From NCBI GenBank assembly GCA_021307315.1, contig JAJSPD010000015.1, positions 372,001-436,000 of the forward strand: a stretch of 64,000 bases of DNA. Reading direction: 5' to 3'. Within the stretch, counting starts at the first letter, position 1. Every line of letters starts with the position of its first letter. Under the pieces are notes generated by a model. The model saw nothing but the letters and a program-made list of their open reading frames with translations, was not told the origin of the DNA and searched no databases. The translations under genes and the position numbers were made by a program. This document shows, piece by piece, positions 22,548 through 34,920 of this stretch. The DNA comes from Bisporella sp. PMI_857 (taxonomy: Eukaryota > Ascomycota > Leotiomycetes > Helotiales > Helotiaceae).

Positions 22548-25500
22548 ATGACAACCATAGAAGAGATGGATGAATTCTTCAATTTCGAGGATGCGGCTCA
22601 ACCCTTGGACCACCATGACTTCAATTTCAATGATGCTTATGACATCGATCTAGCTCTCGAGCAATTGAGAAATGGTGACCTTTCTCATGTTGCGGAAACA
22701 GCTCCTACCGCAGAGCATCCTCCGCGGGACATCACCATGAACAGCCCGCACGGTGCCATGGATGCGAGTGACTATATGGATTTTCCAAGGTGGATTGAGG
22801 GAATGAATGTTCCTGATAAGCCATGTACAGCCTGCTTAGAGAAGAGGATGCATTGCAAGGCCATCAAGGAAAGTAAATGGCAAGGTTCCTGCACAAACTG
22901 TGTTGCTCGAGCCCTTGGCAAAAGCTGCAGCTTGAGGTTTCGTAATGAAGTGCGGAATTCTCAATATGATAGAATCAAGAATATGCTTGGAGATATATGC
23001 ATACCGGCGCCTGCAAACGAGTCGGCAGAGCAAACCGATTTTCAGAACTGGACCGTTATTCGCCATGGTTCTAGCAGAACTCAGGCTCAAAGCGACCTCA
23101 GCTTAGATGATCTGACTAATGCAAAGCGAAGTTCGTCAACTCCCGATCTGAAGACAAGGAACTCATCGAGTGAAAACCTGGCTGAAGTAAATCCTAAAAA
23201 AGGGGCACGATTGTCACGAGAGTCCATTCGTATCCTCAAAGCATGGCTGAACAGTCATTCTGCTCATCCTTATCCTACAGATGAAGAGAAGGACAGCCTG
23301 AAACAGCAAACTGGTCTTAATAAGACGCAGATCACCAACTGGTTGGCGAATGCTCGTCGGAGGGGCAAAGTTAGACCACCACGATCCACGTCTCCTGCTC
23401 CTCAACATTATGCAAACGGAATCGACATCCCAAGAAGACCAAATACTCCAAGCTTACAAGAGATGAACCCCCTTGAAAGATGGAAAAATTCTCCACCTGA
23501 AAACGAACCTGCTTCTGTTACTGCTATTGCTAAAGCAGTTTCTTCTTCAACCTTTTCGTCTGGACGAGATAGCCCCTATTTGAGCAACGGCCACACAGAC
23601 GATGGATCTGCTCGGTCATTATTCAATGCTTCCTCGGCGAGTAGTTTAGGCACCTCTCATTCTAGTGGTGGCTCATTTGCCTCCGCTTTCTCTCAAAAGT
23701 CTCGAGGCTCCTTTGGCTCGTTCAATTCCTTTAACAATAGGGGTCGCCGTCGCCGTCGCCGTCAGGCTCCTAAGCCAGTCAAAAATACCAATACGTTTGT
23801 TATGGCACCACGCACTTTCCAGTGCACCTTTTGCACAGAGTCATTTAAGACAAAACATGATTGGCAAAGGCACGAGAAGTCATTACATCTTTCTTTGGAG
23901 CGGTGGATATGCTCACCAAAAGGCTCTGTTCAGTTCAGCGCCGAATTGCATGCTCCTGCATGTGTTTATTGTGGTATAGCGAATCCACCAGAGGGCCATG
24001 CTGAGCAGCATAACCATTCAAGTTGCGCGGAGCGATCGCTTGAAGAGCGAACGTTCTACCGGAAAGATCACCTACGACAGCACTTAAACCTTGTGCACGA
24101 TGCCAAATTTCAGGCCTGGTCTATGGACGACTGGAGGGTGGCAACACCTGAGATTAGATCAAGATGCGGTTTCTGTGGTATTGTTATGGATTCGTGGAGC
24201 AAGCGTGTGGATCACTTGGCCGAACATTTCAAGGGGGGTAAATCTATGGCGGACTGGAAGGGTGATTGGGGCTTTGAACATAAAGTATTGGAGCTTGTGG
24301 AGAATGGAATGCCACCTTGTAAGTTCAGAAGTTACGATATATCATCTCAGGCTGACCTTCGTAGATCTGATTCATGAGGAACGAAATACCATGGCTCCCT
24401 TCGAAGCATCCAACCAAGACGCAATAAATGCTGGGAAAACACTTGAAGACAAAGTTAAATTAGACCTGGTAAATTACATCAATGAACATGTTCTTGCCGG
24501 TGGCGTACCTACAGATGAGGATTTACTTGCAGAAGCACGCAAGACCGTTCTCAAGGAAGAAGCCCTGATAGACTTCCCGTCCGATGTCGAAATGTCATGG
24601 TTTCGCGATCTGATCATGTATTCTGGTGAAATGCCACAACGACGAGCATCTGGCATAGACCTCCTTAAAAGTTCTGATATGCCCGAGATATTATGGGCAA
24701 CCAAAATGGAGAGGCTGAACTCCACCAAGAAGACCATGACGGACTTGAGTAACATTAGTTGCTTGAAAGAAAGGCGGCTTGTCGAGTACGTCAAAGCTCG
24801 ACAAGCATTAGGTCTAACGCCAGTCGATTCCGAGCTCCAGGTCCAGGCTTGTAAGATTCTCGATGAAATTGAGGTGACCTCAAATTATAAATGCAAAGGG
24901 GCAGTACAATGGTTCAAATATCTTATCACAACCTCTCCCACTTGGCTGACCGATTTTCGACGACGAGCCGTTCTTCCACGAAGTGATCAGATGGCCAATG
25001 AGCTTGTCCGCTCCTCTGATAGTACCACTATCGACTACGGCATACATAACTATCACAGACTTGAACGAGAACTGATTCAATTCGTTGAAGAACAACGCAA
25101 GGCTGGATATACCCCAACCGATGAAGACCTTCAACGTACCGCAAGGATGATTATATTCGAAAGTGACGATCCGTGGAACCAAACAGCTGCCGATGATCCT
25201 GCTTTCTTGCACGTCTTCAAGAGTCAAAACGGATTGGCTCCTATAATGGAGGAGGACGAATACCTGCCAGAGCCAACAGTCGTCGGTGCCCTTGGTCTAA
25301 GTCTGTTGTCGTACGCAAAATCAAGTCCTCCCTCACAGCCACACTCGTCACCTTCGCCACCCTCTCTGCACTGGGATCTCGAAAATACTGGAATTGGATT
25401 TCCGTCTCCAGTGTCTGGTAGCTGCAACTCCACCGGCCGCAATAGCAAACAGAATTCTACACCGGTTGTAACACCAATTCCGGAAGATTTGATTCAGACA

Positions 25501-26631
25501 TCCTCAATAAACCAACCATCCACAAACACCAATCCGACACAACCACTACGTTATTTCCTTAATGATGCGAACTGCTACGGACGCCTTGTGCGTGAGCTTA
25601 CTCGCTTCGTTACCGCCTGCATGTCACCCAATAATCCCACTCAACACGTTCCCTCTGATGCTGAAATGCAAAATCAAGCCCGCTGGGTGATCTACGACGA
25701 TGATGACCCTTGGAATCAAACAGCAGCGGATAATGCCGAATGGTTAACTCGCTTTAAGCGTGATGTTGGTATTCTCCCCGCAACATCTGGTCCTGGACTG
25801 CCTTTCAATGCTACCTCATGGCAAGTTTCAAGTGGTGGTTCAGGGTATAGCCCTCCTTACATCATGCCCAAGCAGGATGCGAAACTTCAGGAATACGATG
25901 AGGACTTAGATGTACGGATGAACGGTACCGTCTTCTACAAAGTCAGCAAAGAGACTGCAGCAAAGTATGTCAAGGGTATCTCTCAGCGATATCAACCACC
26001 TGCACAGGTCTTTTGTTCTCGCGAGCTAGAGAGAAGCCTTGTGCAAATGGTGGCCCAAGGTATGGCAACGGGTGTCTTGCCTACAGATGATGAGTTGCGT
26101 GCAAAGGCAAGAGAGGTTCTTGGGGTAGAGCATACTGCTGCAGATGACGTTCAGCTTCTTGAAAAGTTCAAGGCCTTGCAAGGGATCTCGACTCAGAACC
26201 CCACAGGGCCAGTGGAAGATTACACGCTGCCAAATTTCACGAACGACGTCAATATGCTTAATGCGTTCGACGAGAACCTCGGCACTATGGACATCTCATC
26301 CTTCCCCCTCGGCAACATGTCGGCCACTGAAACTGCCAGCTGTGCACCAGACTTTCAAAGCTTTGAGTTTGGAAATTTGTCAACATCCATATCCCCCATC
26401 ACACCAATTAACATGGAGCTTGAGGCGGCGGATAATTTTTCATCTGCAAAAGCATCGTGTCCTCAAATAGGAGATACCCATAGTATGAGCGTGGGTCGCT
26501 CAATGGAAATTGATGACGCTGAACTGTCGTACGCAGATTTCCATCGTGTTCAGTCGGCAACTGCTTCTCCACTGCGACGGCGCGCCAGCGAGCGGCTCGC
26601 CTCGGGCACGTGGAATGGGTCACCGTGGTAA
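22548..26631 (+). CDS. Zn-cluster/TALE-homeodomain/C2H2 transcription factor with five C-terminal repeats
   Basis: Exons 22548-24318 and 24365-26631 encode 1345 residues. Residues about 90-127 hold six cysteines spaced C-x2-C-x6-C-x11-C-x2-C-x8-C (CTACLEKRMHC, then CTNCVARALGKSC), which fits a Zn2Cys6 cluster. Residues about 222-275 are a TALE/KN-type homeodomain with the HPYP extension and WLANARRR in the recognition helix. An Arg run (about 400) precedes C2H2-type fingers: FQCTFCTESFKTKHDWQRH, then HLRQHLNLVH and CGFCGIVMDSWSKRVDHLAEH. From about residue 620 a 55-60-residue module recurs five times, with PTDEDL-like and DDPWNQTAADD cores. It is most likely a nuclear regulator; homeobox plus C2H2 proteins are known in filamentous ascomycetes. 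The 46-bp intron restores the frame. Confidence 0.88.
23743..23763 (+). repeat. GTCGCC microsatellite encoding an Arg run
   Basis: A perfect hexanucleotide repeat encodes consecutive arginines between the homeodomain and the C2H2 fingers. It could serve as a nuclear localisation signal. Confidence 0.7.
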
Positions 26632-27967
26632 ATTTTTGTTTAACTTATTGTTTGATGCCTTCGAGAGGCATGTTTTATGACGATTTCTACCTACGAATTA
26701 CCGTGATTAAGTTGTTTTATATAATCAGGGATGGGCAGGGAATACAGGAGTTCATTGTGGCACCAAAAAAAAGCATCAAGGCTAACCTCACCTCCAAATG
26801 ATGGATTTAAATCAGATCTATCCAATGACATATAATTAATAAACTCTAGTATCCAGCAGTCAAAGTGAGGCAGCCTAGTTTGAATTGGACTTTGCCCACA
26901 ACGTGGCATGCACAAATTATTTATATCATTAGCTTTCATTGGTATGATTTTTCACGGCTTCTTCAATAATATACCCGTTCAATGGCTATCCAGAACTATC
27001 CTTCCCATGCCTCACACACCTTACATATACTCTATTAATATTCGCACCTGCCTCTACATAAGGCTAAGGTTAGCTTCTTCGTACCCCTGGCTCATTTCCA
27101 CACCTCATGTCACTACATAGTCTCAACACCTTGATGAGCATATATATACAAACACTCACACATGTGTATATATGTATGTATGTATATACGAATCACAGGA
27201 CCACCCGCACTGCAAATAGTTTAACCGTTGTTTGTCCTTCTCAAGCCCCTTTCTTTGCTGGCTGTTTCAAGATACTTTCAGTCCTAGCATAGAGGCCCCT
27301 CTTTTTTTTTTTAGCACCAGATTGGGTTTCATGTTGGTTACCTTGTTCCCTGCATGGCTTATAACGGGGAATACTTTCTGATGCTTCATCCACGTTGTAC
27401 GTGACTGTAATCACGAGGGTCCCTAAGGACCTCCACATCTATTTGATGCTTTGGTTGACTCTGTGATTGTGTCGGTAGAAAGGTAGCGGCTTTGGCGGAG
27501 ATAGGCTGCGGACTCAGTCGCTCCTTATTTTTGGCGCGATGGCCTATGAGAATTGCATCTCAGTAGGATCGTATTTTACCGTCCTTGGTACTCTTGAGAA
27601 TGTTTACAACCGTTGAAATATTCTCTGCTGCTAGGGTTTAAGCCTCCTATGGCCAGGCCAAAGTGGCAGAGGGGATCTAGGATTGTGGAGAAGCATTTTT
27701 CTCCTCAATAAAACTCTTGGAGCTTCTCATGAACTACAGGTAAAGTAATAACCCTCCTTCCATTCGGTCTATGTAGACCATTTATTTAGTTCCTCCCTGG
27801 CATTTATGCATTAAGATCTGACGCTCGCACGTCCATCTACTTGTATCCTCTGCATGCCTTGTCCTATCTAGCATCTTTCTTTCCCTCTTCCCAATCAAGG
27901 GGCTCGGCCATGACCACCGTTCCAAATTCATTACCATTACATCCACCTCATCTCACCTATGGCATAA
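26632..27967. other. 1.3-kb intergenic region between convergent genes
   Basis: AT-rich, with a TA/TATG simple repeat near 27165 and a T run near 27302. No gene is seen on either strand before the 7-TM gene ends at 27968. Confidence 0.55.
27162..27188. repeat. TATG/TA simple repeat
   Basis: Short microsatellite of TATG and TA units in intergenic DNA. Confidence 0.7.
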
Positions 27968-29560
27968 TCAAGCCCATACATCCTCCTCGTCGTCGTCATC
28001 ATCGTCATCATCATCTCTGCTTCCATCGCTCTCCCGCCCCCTCGCAAACCTCACCATCCCCCCACCCAAACCACCGCTTAAGCCACCACGCAAGCCAGGC
28101 GTGGGATGCCGTTCTTGTCCCGGGTGCGGAAAGAGGTCCAGCAGGAAATCCTGCGTGCTTTTGCGGGGACTTATGGGCCGCCATACTGGTGCCCCTGGAG
28201 ATCGCGGCGGCCGCGTGGGATGCGATGTCAGGGACGCGGACGGCGATACCGGTTGTTTTTGGGAAGAGAATGGAGCTTCTTGGCCGAGGAAGAGGGGAGG
28301 TGAGATTATGAGGGTGGGCCGCGAGATGTTACGGGCGTGGACGCAGGGTTTGTGGGGGTGTGTAAGTTTGGGGCGGCTGGGTAAGAGGCGTTGGAGTTTT
28401 CCTGTGTAGTTATTGGAGAACATGGATGGTAGCTTGAGTTTCATAGGAGGAGCACGCGGTGATTTGTGGTCAGGTTTGGTGATGGTGTTGGTTGAGGGGA
28501 GAGATACTGTGGAGGATGATACGAGGTTGGAACGGTGGAGTGCCGGCGAGAGCGCGAAGAGATTGTTTGTGATGAGGAGGAGATGGAGATGCATTATTGA
28601 CCAGAGGGTTGGGAAGGCGGGGAGGAAAGTCCGGTCTTGGGATCGAGTTGGAGAAAGAGTAATGGCTGGCAAGATGGAGATACTTGCTGTGCTGTGTTCT
28701 GTGAGTAATGATCATAGGTCTAAAAAGCGAGACTTACAATAAACCGACAAGAAGGAGGATAAGAACCGCAGAGTGGGTCCTTTTGGAATGCGAAGCTATC
28801 TGTGGTTCTAGAGGTGAGCCTGCTTCCACCTCAGATCCTTTCTTGCGCAGAGGTGAGATGGAACATGCATGGACCAGGGTGATGGCTAAGAGGAGAAGTA
28901 AAAACGATGTTAAGCTCCCAATCACTGTCCTCCATCAGCAAAGCCACAATATTCACAGAGAATTCAGACACATACCATTCTCACATACATTGCAAATGAA
29001 TACGGTAAATGGTGACCAACAGTTTTTGTTCGGGTTCTGCCTGACATCCCATTGAACAGATAGAGGAGAACATTGCGCAAATGCAATCACATTACCAAAG
29101 ATCCAGTTCACAGTCGAAAGCCCGATCGTGGTGCAGATAATAGCAGATGAATTCGCGCTCCGTGGGAGGCGGAAGAAGAGCACTGCTATGGAAATCTTGG
29201 CAAGAAATAGAGCTGTGATACTGATGGTATGTGCAGCGAAGTAGATTTTAAGCACGTGGATAATCTCGTTAGCCTTGAAGAAGGCAATGTGTTGTCCTAG
29301 CCCAGCTGTAATGGAAGGTACAAGTGTTCCTGCTGAGGCAATGGAGATTATCTGGGACCTGTTAGAGATACTGTTTAGGTGGAAAGAGTGGTTGAGCTCA
29401 CAGTCGCAGATATGATCAGATAGTCATCTACTTTGATTTCTCTTGAGAGAAAAGCGCTTGTATATATGCGCAAAGAGACGGTGATGATGCTAAGGACTGG
29501 GAAAGCAACATTGATGGCTAAGAGACTCGGACCTAGATTGTTGGCGGATGGCATGAACAT
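27968..29560 (-). CDS. Rhodopsin/PTH11-like seven-TM protein
   Basis: Four exons on the minus strand, 29560-29402, 29351-28976, 28924-28738 and 28691-27968, give 481 residues. Seven hydrophobic segments can be placed: LLAINVAFPVLSIITVSLRI, IISATIISIASAGTL, FAAHTISITALFLAKISIAV, TVNWIFGNVIAFAQC, SLTSFLLLLLAITLV, SAVLILLLVGLFTASISI and LWSIMHLHLLLITNNLFAL. KVDDYLIISA after TM1 and LWSIM...N.LFALSPAL in TM7 match the fungal rhodopsin-domain family (PF20684) that includes PTH11-like receptors. The tail of about 210 residues is proline- and serine-rich and ends in an acidic run. A surface-sensing or membrane role is inferred from the family. I see no CFEM domain. The exon 3/4 join uses the second of three possible AGs. 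Confidence 0.72.
27981..28015. repeat. Trinucleotide repeat encoding a poly-Asp run
   Basis: TCC/CGT/CAT units on the plus strand read as nine consecutive aspartates and then EED on the minus strand, forming the acidic tail end of the 7-TM gene. Confidence 0.7.
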
Positions 29561-30798
29561 CTTCAAGATGTGGTTGCTTGGAAAGCAAATATTATTACAA
29601 TTAACTACGGCCTACACAAAGGAACGGATGGCGCAGCCGTCTTGCAGAGAGCTCTATCTTATATCAACGAGTCTAGAGAGGCTTTGACTACCAAGAGCCA
29701 GATTCCCGAGATTGATCTTCCCGTCTAGCTGCCGGTATGTAAAATGTCCGTGAGCAGTTCGTTCATGCGGTAAGCCAATTTGCACCACAAGCTCTCAATA
29801 GACTACACAAACTCAGGGCTGAAACGATGACCTGCAGAAAGATTTGATTGCGATTGAAAGTATAATTAAAGCTAAAAGCAATCAATGAACGTCATATTAT
29901 CAGACGACACCTGTCTGGTTTCAGCTATTGCTTCATTGTCTAGTTAGCTGAACCACAAGCTTATGCTATCTGCCAGGAAACAATACTTTTAACATCAAAT
30001 CATGATATAGATGTCGGACTTTTGAGCATCTTGCAGAGCTTTGCGGCGACTTGCACGCGACCCAACTGAACCAGCAAAACACTTACCAGCACAAATTCGC
30101 CTCAAGCATTCATCAATTTCAATGCCATCAACCAGTCTTTAGTCTGTAATCAAATTCAGAAGTATGAGAAAGTGGATAGCGAAAACCGCACAGACATCAG
30201 TCCACCATCCGCCAGACACACGAAACGCGGGGAAGAAAACGAACGCACAAACCCCGTTTCACCCCTGGGTCCACATGATTTTCCGCTGATCTTGCGTATA
30301 CAGCAACATGAAATTGGATTGAGTGATGGCATTGTCGATATTGTATTAATATGAGCTGCATACCCCAGATTTACCCGGAGTAAGAGCTTTGGAGTTTTGA
30401 GCTATGCGGCTGTAGCTTGCAGCTTCGGCAGCGTGCTCGAACGCTGGAAAGTAAGAAGGCATGAAACTAAGCAATGCATATATGGCAATGCGGGAAGAGC
30501 AGGTTGTTCGGTTCGAACCAGCACGAAGGACAAGTCGAATGACATGTAGATGGCATGGAAAACGCCTGTGAGAAGAGCATATCATTAACTCCAGAATAGA
30601 CTACGCTGCCTGTTGAGCCACCATGATAATGCCCATACCAGTCTCTATGCTAATAAAAACGCTGCCTGGTACCATCTTCATGAATCCAAATAAAGTAAAG
30701 GGAAAACGTGGGTATACATGACTCGTCTATGTTCGTTCTCTTCTTCGCTCTATTCGTCGTGCCTTTCCTAGCATAAAAACAACCGCATCAAAAGGACC
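29561..30798. other. 1.2-kb intergenic region
   Basis: Upstream of the 7-TM gene and downstream of the kinesin gene. No coding signal beyond short unrelated frames. Confidence 0.5.
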
Positions 30799-33699
30799 TT
30801 ATTTGGATCCTGAAAAGAACCAACTTCCTCGCTTGCCACCATTGCCGGATGCCTCGTTTTGCAATCCCGAAATTGTAGGGATGCTCGCCGAGGAGTCGCC
30901 GCCGCCACCTCCACGCAGGGGCTTTGCTATTCGAGAACCTGCGCCACCGAAAGAGAAGCCTCCACTGGTTGGAGAGCCGAGACCTCGTGTTGATCCAACT
31001 TTGGCTGCTTCAAGACGTTCTTTGACCGCAGAGAGCTGTGCTTCGAATCTTGGAAATGTTAGCATAACTGAACTTTTGTGACCTATGATGGTAACTGACC
31101 TATGATTCGCAGCAGTCAACTTTTCTTGAGAATCCTGAAGCAGAGACTCTAGGCTCTGAATGCGTTCGTTCCTCGCGATTAATTTCCGTTCAGCGATTGC
31201 CACCTCTTTTTTTAAACTTCCATTCTGCTCAACCAATTGCCGTTGCACGTGAGTAAGTTGTTCTAGATTTCGTTCTAAGAATGCCATCTTCTTCTGCTGC
31301 GCACGATTGTTCGACGATCGCAAGACATTGTTGTACTGCTCCCGTGTCTCATCCAGAGATATTTCGAGCTCTACGACTCTCTCGCATCGGTTCTGTAGAT
31401 CGCGCATGAGACTCTTCTTCATGACGTCGAATTCAGCAATTTGTTGTTGCACCGTCTTGCCATTAGCCATGCTTCCAACAGAACCGTTCGGAGCACCACC
31501 AGCCTTGACCTTCCTTTGCAGATCATCGTTTACAGTCTTGAATTTCTGTATTTCTGCGGACTTCTGTGCCAGTTCAGCCTTTAGATCTTCAACCAGCCCA
31601 GTTTGAACATCTTGTTTGTTAGAATAAGCCTTTGCAAGCGTAGCTTTGACTTCTTCAATGTCGGCTTCACCGAGATTTCGCTCTAAAAGATCCTCATAAT
31701 CGCGCTCCACCGTAGTAAGGCGCAGTTCGAGCTCTTGCCGTCGTTTAGCCCCAATATCATCGCTAGAAGTACCATATAAAGACAGTTCCGCCTGCCGGAC
31801 GATACCTTGGGTCTCAAGCAAACGGGCCCGTATATCTTCGAGAGCATCTGGCGCAATGGCTTCTCCGGCAGAGCTTTGTTCGTGGAGAGCATCCACTTGA
31901 TTAATCACTTCCTTAATGCTGCGTTCGTTATCACTGAACACGTCCCCGCCAAGATCGAAGCCCGCCATCATCTTTGCCATTTTCTCCGCCTTTTTCTTTT
32001 CTTTTTCATCTAGGACCGCATTGGTCTCTTTGGCACTCATCTTGACATCCAGTAATTGCTGTTTCACCTCATCCAGCTCAGCAGTGAGTTCAGCGTTTGC
32101 CTCCTTCAACCCATCCATGGTAATTTGAGCCTCCTTGCTCTCAAATGTTAGCCTTTCAAGTTGCATCTTAAACTCATTAGTTTCGCCGGTAAGCTTCTCA
32201 TTTTCACGATTCGTCTTGCCATCACGCTCCTTCAAATATGTAAGTTCCTCTTTTGTTTCACGTATCGTCTTCTCAACAGCGGCGATTTGCGACTCTTTCT
32301 CCGCAATCTGATCCTGAAGCTCATTCTCGCGCCGTAAGAATTCTTCTCGTTCATCTTTATCAAATGGTAAACTTGGCGTACCAGCTCGTTCTGAGATTAC
32401 CGGTGTTTCCGCCCTACTCTCTAATCTTGACGGCGTAGACGCTCGTGGAGTTCGAGGGGGAGCCTTCTCTTTAACAGCACTAATACCTTCTAAAGGAGGA
32501 GCCCACCTCTCTTTAGGTACCGACTCTCCAGATCGCCACTGCTGAACCTCTGCGTCCAGTGTGGCAACGTACTGCTGGAACGTTGCAACATCTGCTTGCG
32601 ACTTTTTGAGCAGCGCTTTGAGCTCCGCTGGACTAATCTCAGCATTAACCTTAGCCTTATTCTTGATAGACTTGGCGCGTAAGCCGAATTTGACAGTCCC
32701 TAGCGTTTCTGCATCGTTGAAACTACTAGGAGAGCAGTTGACGATCAACGTTGTCCTACTATTTCCTCCTAAACTTTCCTGCAGAATGCGGGTGAGTTTT
32801 GAGTCTCGGTAAGGAATATGCTGTGATTTTCCATCCGTAAGAGCGTTGATGACCATACCTAGAGCACTTAAACTTTTATTGATCTTTTTGGCCTCCTCTA
32901 GAGTCTGCCCACTAGCACCAGTTTTCCCAATCTTTTCACTACCAGCCAAATCTACCAAGAAAAGCTGTCCGCTCTTGGCCGAGCCTGTCTCGATGTTTTT
33001 CTGGGTTATTGTGATGACAAAGATGGAATGGGACCGTGAGGATTCGGCGTTCATATTTGTTGCAGCAACAGCCCTGGAATTTCCTCCCCTCTTCATGACC
33101 TCGTAGACCTCTGCCACACTTGAAACGTAAACCTCCAGCAGACCCTTCACGTAAACACCTCTGTTCTTCTCCTCGTGCACGGGAAGATTGTCGTTATGGG
33201 GCGCTAGCAGATCCCGAATGCGCTCCATATATATCTCCATATAGCTAACACGGACAGTGTACTCGATAGTTGCGGGGCTGGATAAAATACTGGCGAAAAT
33301 CTGTTCTACTATTCTGGGGATCACTCCTCTGCCTTCTTCGTCCGCAATGTCGGTACCCATCATGGTATATGATTTTCCTGCCCCCGTCTGCCCATATGCG
33401 AAAACTGTGCCATTGTAACCATTAAGAATATCGTCAACTGTCGATCTAATAGAGAAATCAAAGACATCTTGTTGCCGTGAGCTCATATTAAACACTCGAT
33501 CAAACGTAAACGACCCTTGGGCCTCCTTCGACTGCGCACTCCGTTAGTGAACCTCCCAAACTCCGCAGATTTGGCAGTAGCATACATCAAGTGTAAATGT
33601 GTCATCGCTGTCGAAAGCTACAATAGGCTGTCCGCCTGCCTCAATCTCGCGGCGATTTTGCGGTCTGAACCGTGCCACCACTTTGATGCTGTTCGACAT
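30799..33699 (-). CDS. Conventional kinesin heavy chain (kinesin-1)
   Basis: Three exons, 33699-33586, 33531-31100 and 31048-30799, encode 931 residues. The motor domain fills residues 1 to about 330: SNSIKVVARFRPQN at the start, the P-loop GQTGAGKS at 85-92, switch I NAESSRSHS, switch II LVDLAGSEK, and HIPYRDSKLTRILQESLGG. A neck and neck-linker region (KSIKNKAKVNAE) and a long heptad-rich coiled coil follow to about residue 850. The C-terminal tail is Gly/Ser-rich. Fungal kinesin-1 is an N-terminal plus-end-directed motor that moves vesicles and helps position dynein along microtubules. The length of about 930 residues matches fungal kinesin-1. The last intron sits in the coiled coil and its removal restores NHRFEAQLSAV. 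Confidence 0.93.
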
Positions 33700-34306
33700 G
33701 ATCGCTAGAGGTTGCTCGGTCTAGCACAATCATATGTACAAGAAAGCGACGCCGTAAACAATGGTGTCGGGCAGTTATACAGATTTGATAAGGGGTGAGT
33801 TAGGTTGTGTCGCGTAATTAGCGCGTCAACATGATGGCCAGTAATTTGGCAACTCAATGCAAATCACGTTTTTTGATGGTTATAGCATGAGTGATGAACT
33901 AGTTAATTTGCGTATTCTAGGAACAGCCATGAATGGCGCAATAGGAAAAAACAAATTATAGAATCGAGTTTCATAGAAATCAAATAGTATTGTCCTTTAG
34001 TGTCGATGTGGAGAGCCAAGATTAGGGTAGTCAGCACGAAATATCTTTTGGGCAAACTACCAGTCTGCACAACCTCGAATTTATTCTGGTATAACTCATA
34101 GTTCATGTTGGTATGTCCCTGGTCGCTTTGCTATGCATCATGAAAAACAATATGTACCGTTCGCCATCCAGTTACACGAACTCCTTAATAAACTCCTGAA
34201 GCCCCACCTGCAGGAGTAAGCTGCTTTATCCCAAGGTGAACGCCAGAGCCTTTCCAATATCATAGCCATAAAATTCACGGTGTCCTTGTCTTAACATGGG
34301 CCTTGC
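33700..34306. other. Intergenic region between co-directional genes
   Basis: Promoter of the kinesin gene and 3' end of the rad6 gene. Nothing else is seen. Confidence 0.55.
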
Positions 34307-34920
34307 TTAATCATCCCAACTCTTCTCGACGGTTTCTTTAACACGCTTTGTATATTCCTTGCGGTTGTCCTTGTATAAATTGGACGCTTCGACATTGGCA
34401 GGAGAGCTGGTATTGGGATCGTTGAGAAGACTACAGTAAGAACATTAGCTACATTTTACATCAATCAAACTTTGAAGTCGACAAACCTTTGGATGCTAGT
34501 CAGGACTGCAGCAACATCATACGTGGGACTCCATCGATTTTGGAGGATATCCAGACACAACTCTCCCGTGGCATACACGTTCGGGTGAAACATTTGGCTG
34601 ATGAACTTCACAGCAGGTGGCTTGTTGGGATACTGCTCCTCGAAATGCATAACTAGGCGGAAGGTCCCATCTTCGAAGGGCGTGTCTGCTGGTCCGATTA
34701 TGACAGCGTTCCTGTAGAATGAGAGGTTAGCAAGCATCCTTACTTATCTCAAGGCTACCCACCAAGTCATGACATTATCTGCAACTGGAGAAGCAGAGAC
34801 TCCAGCTGGGGGATCTGTTTGCATGCGCTATAAAGCCTATCAACATTGTTTTACTAAAGGTATTGATTCGCCACGAACCTTGAAATCTCGCATTAATCGA
34901 CGACGAGCCGCGGTGGACAT
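34307..34920 (-). CDS. rad6: Ubiquitin-conjugating enzyme E2 Rad6/Ubc2
   Basis: Four exons, 34920-34879, 34827-34763, 34711-34487 and 34430-34307, encode 151 residues, the usual length for fungal Rad6 without the long acidic tail of budding yeast. The protein starts [19 protein letters not shown], has [20 protein letters not shown] with the catalytic cysteine in GELCLD, and ends [13 protein letters not shown]. Rad6 works with Rad18 to monoubiquitinate PCNA in post-replication repair, with Bre1 to ubiquitinate histone H2B, and with Ubr1 in the N-degron pathway. These roles come from the family. It is divergently placed from the thiolase gene across an 839-bp region. Confidence 0.97.

Noticed and set aside
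27841..28311. Plus-strand open frame rich in His, Pro and Arg
   Set aside because: Its composition is explained by the antisense of the 7-TM tail and the trinucleotide repeat.
30505..30525. GGTTCGAACCA resembling a tRNA B box
   Set aside because: No matching A box or acceptor-stem pairing is present at tRNA distance.
31307..33106. Plus-strand open frames across the kinesin gene
   Set aside because: They are antisense shadows of the kinesin coding sequence.
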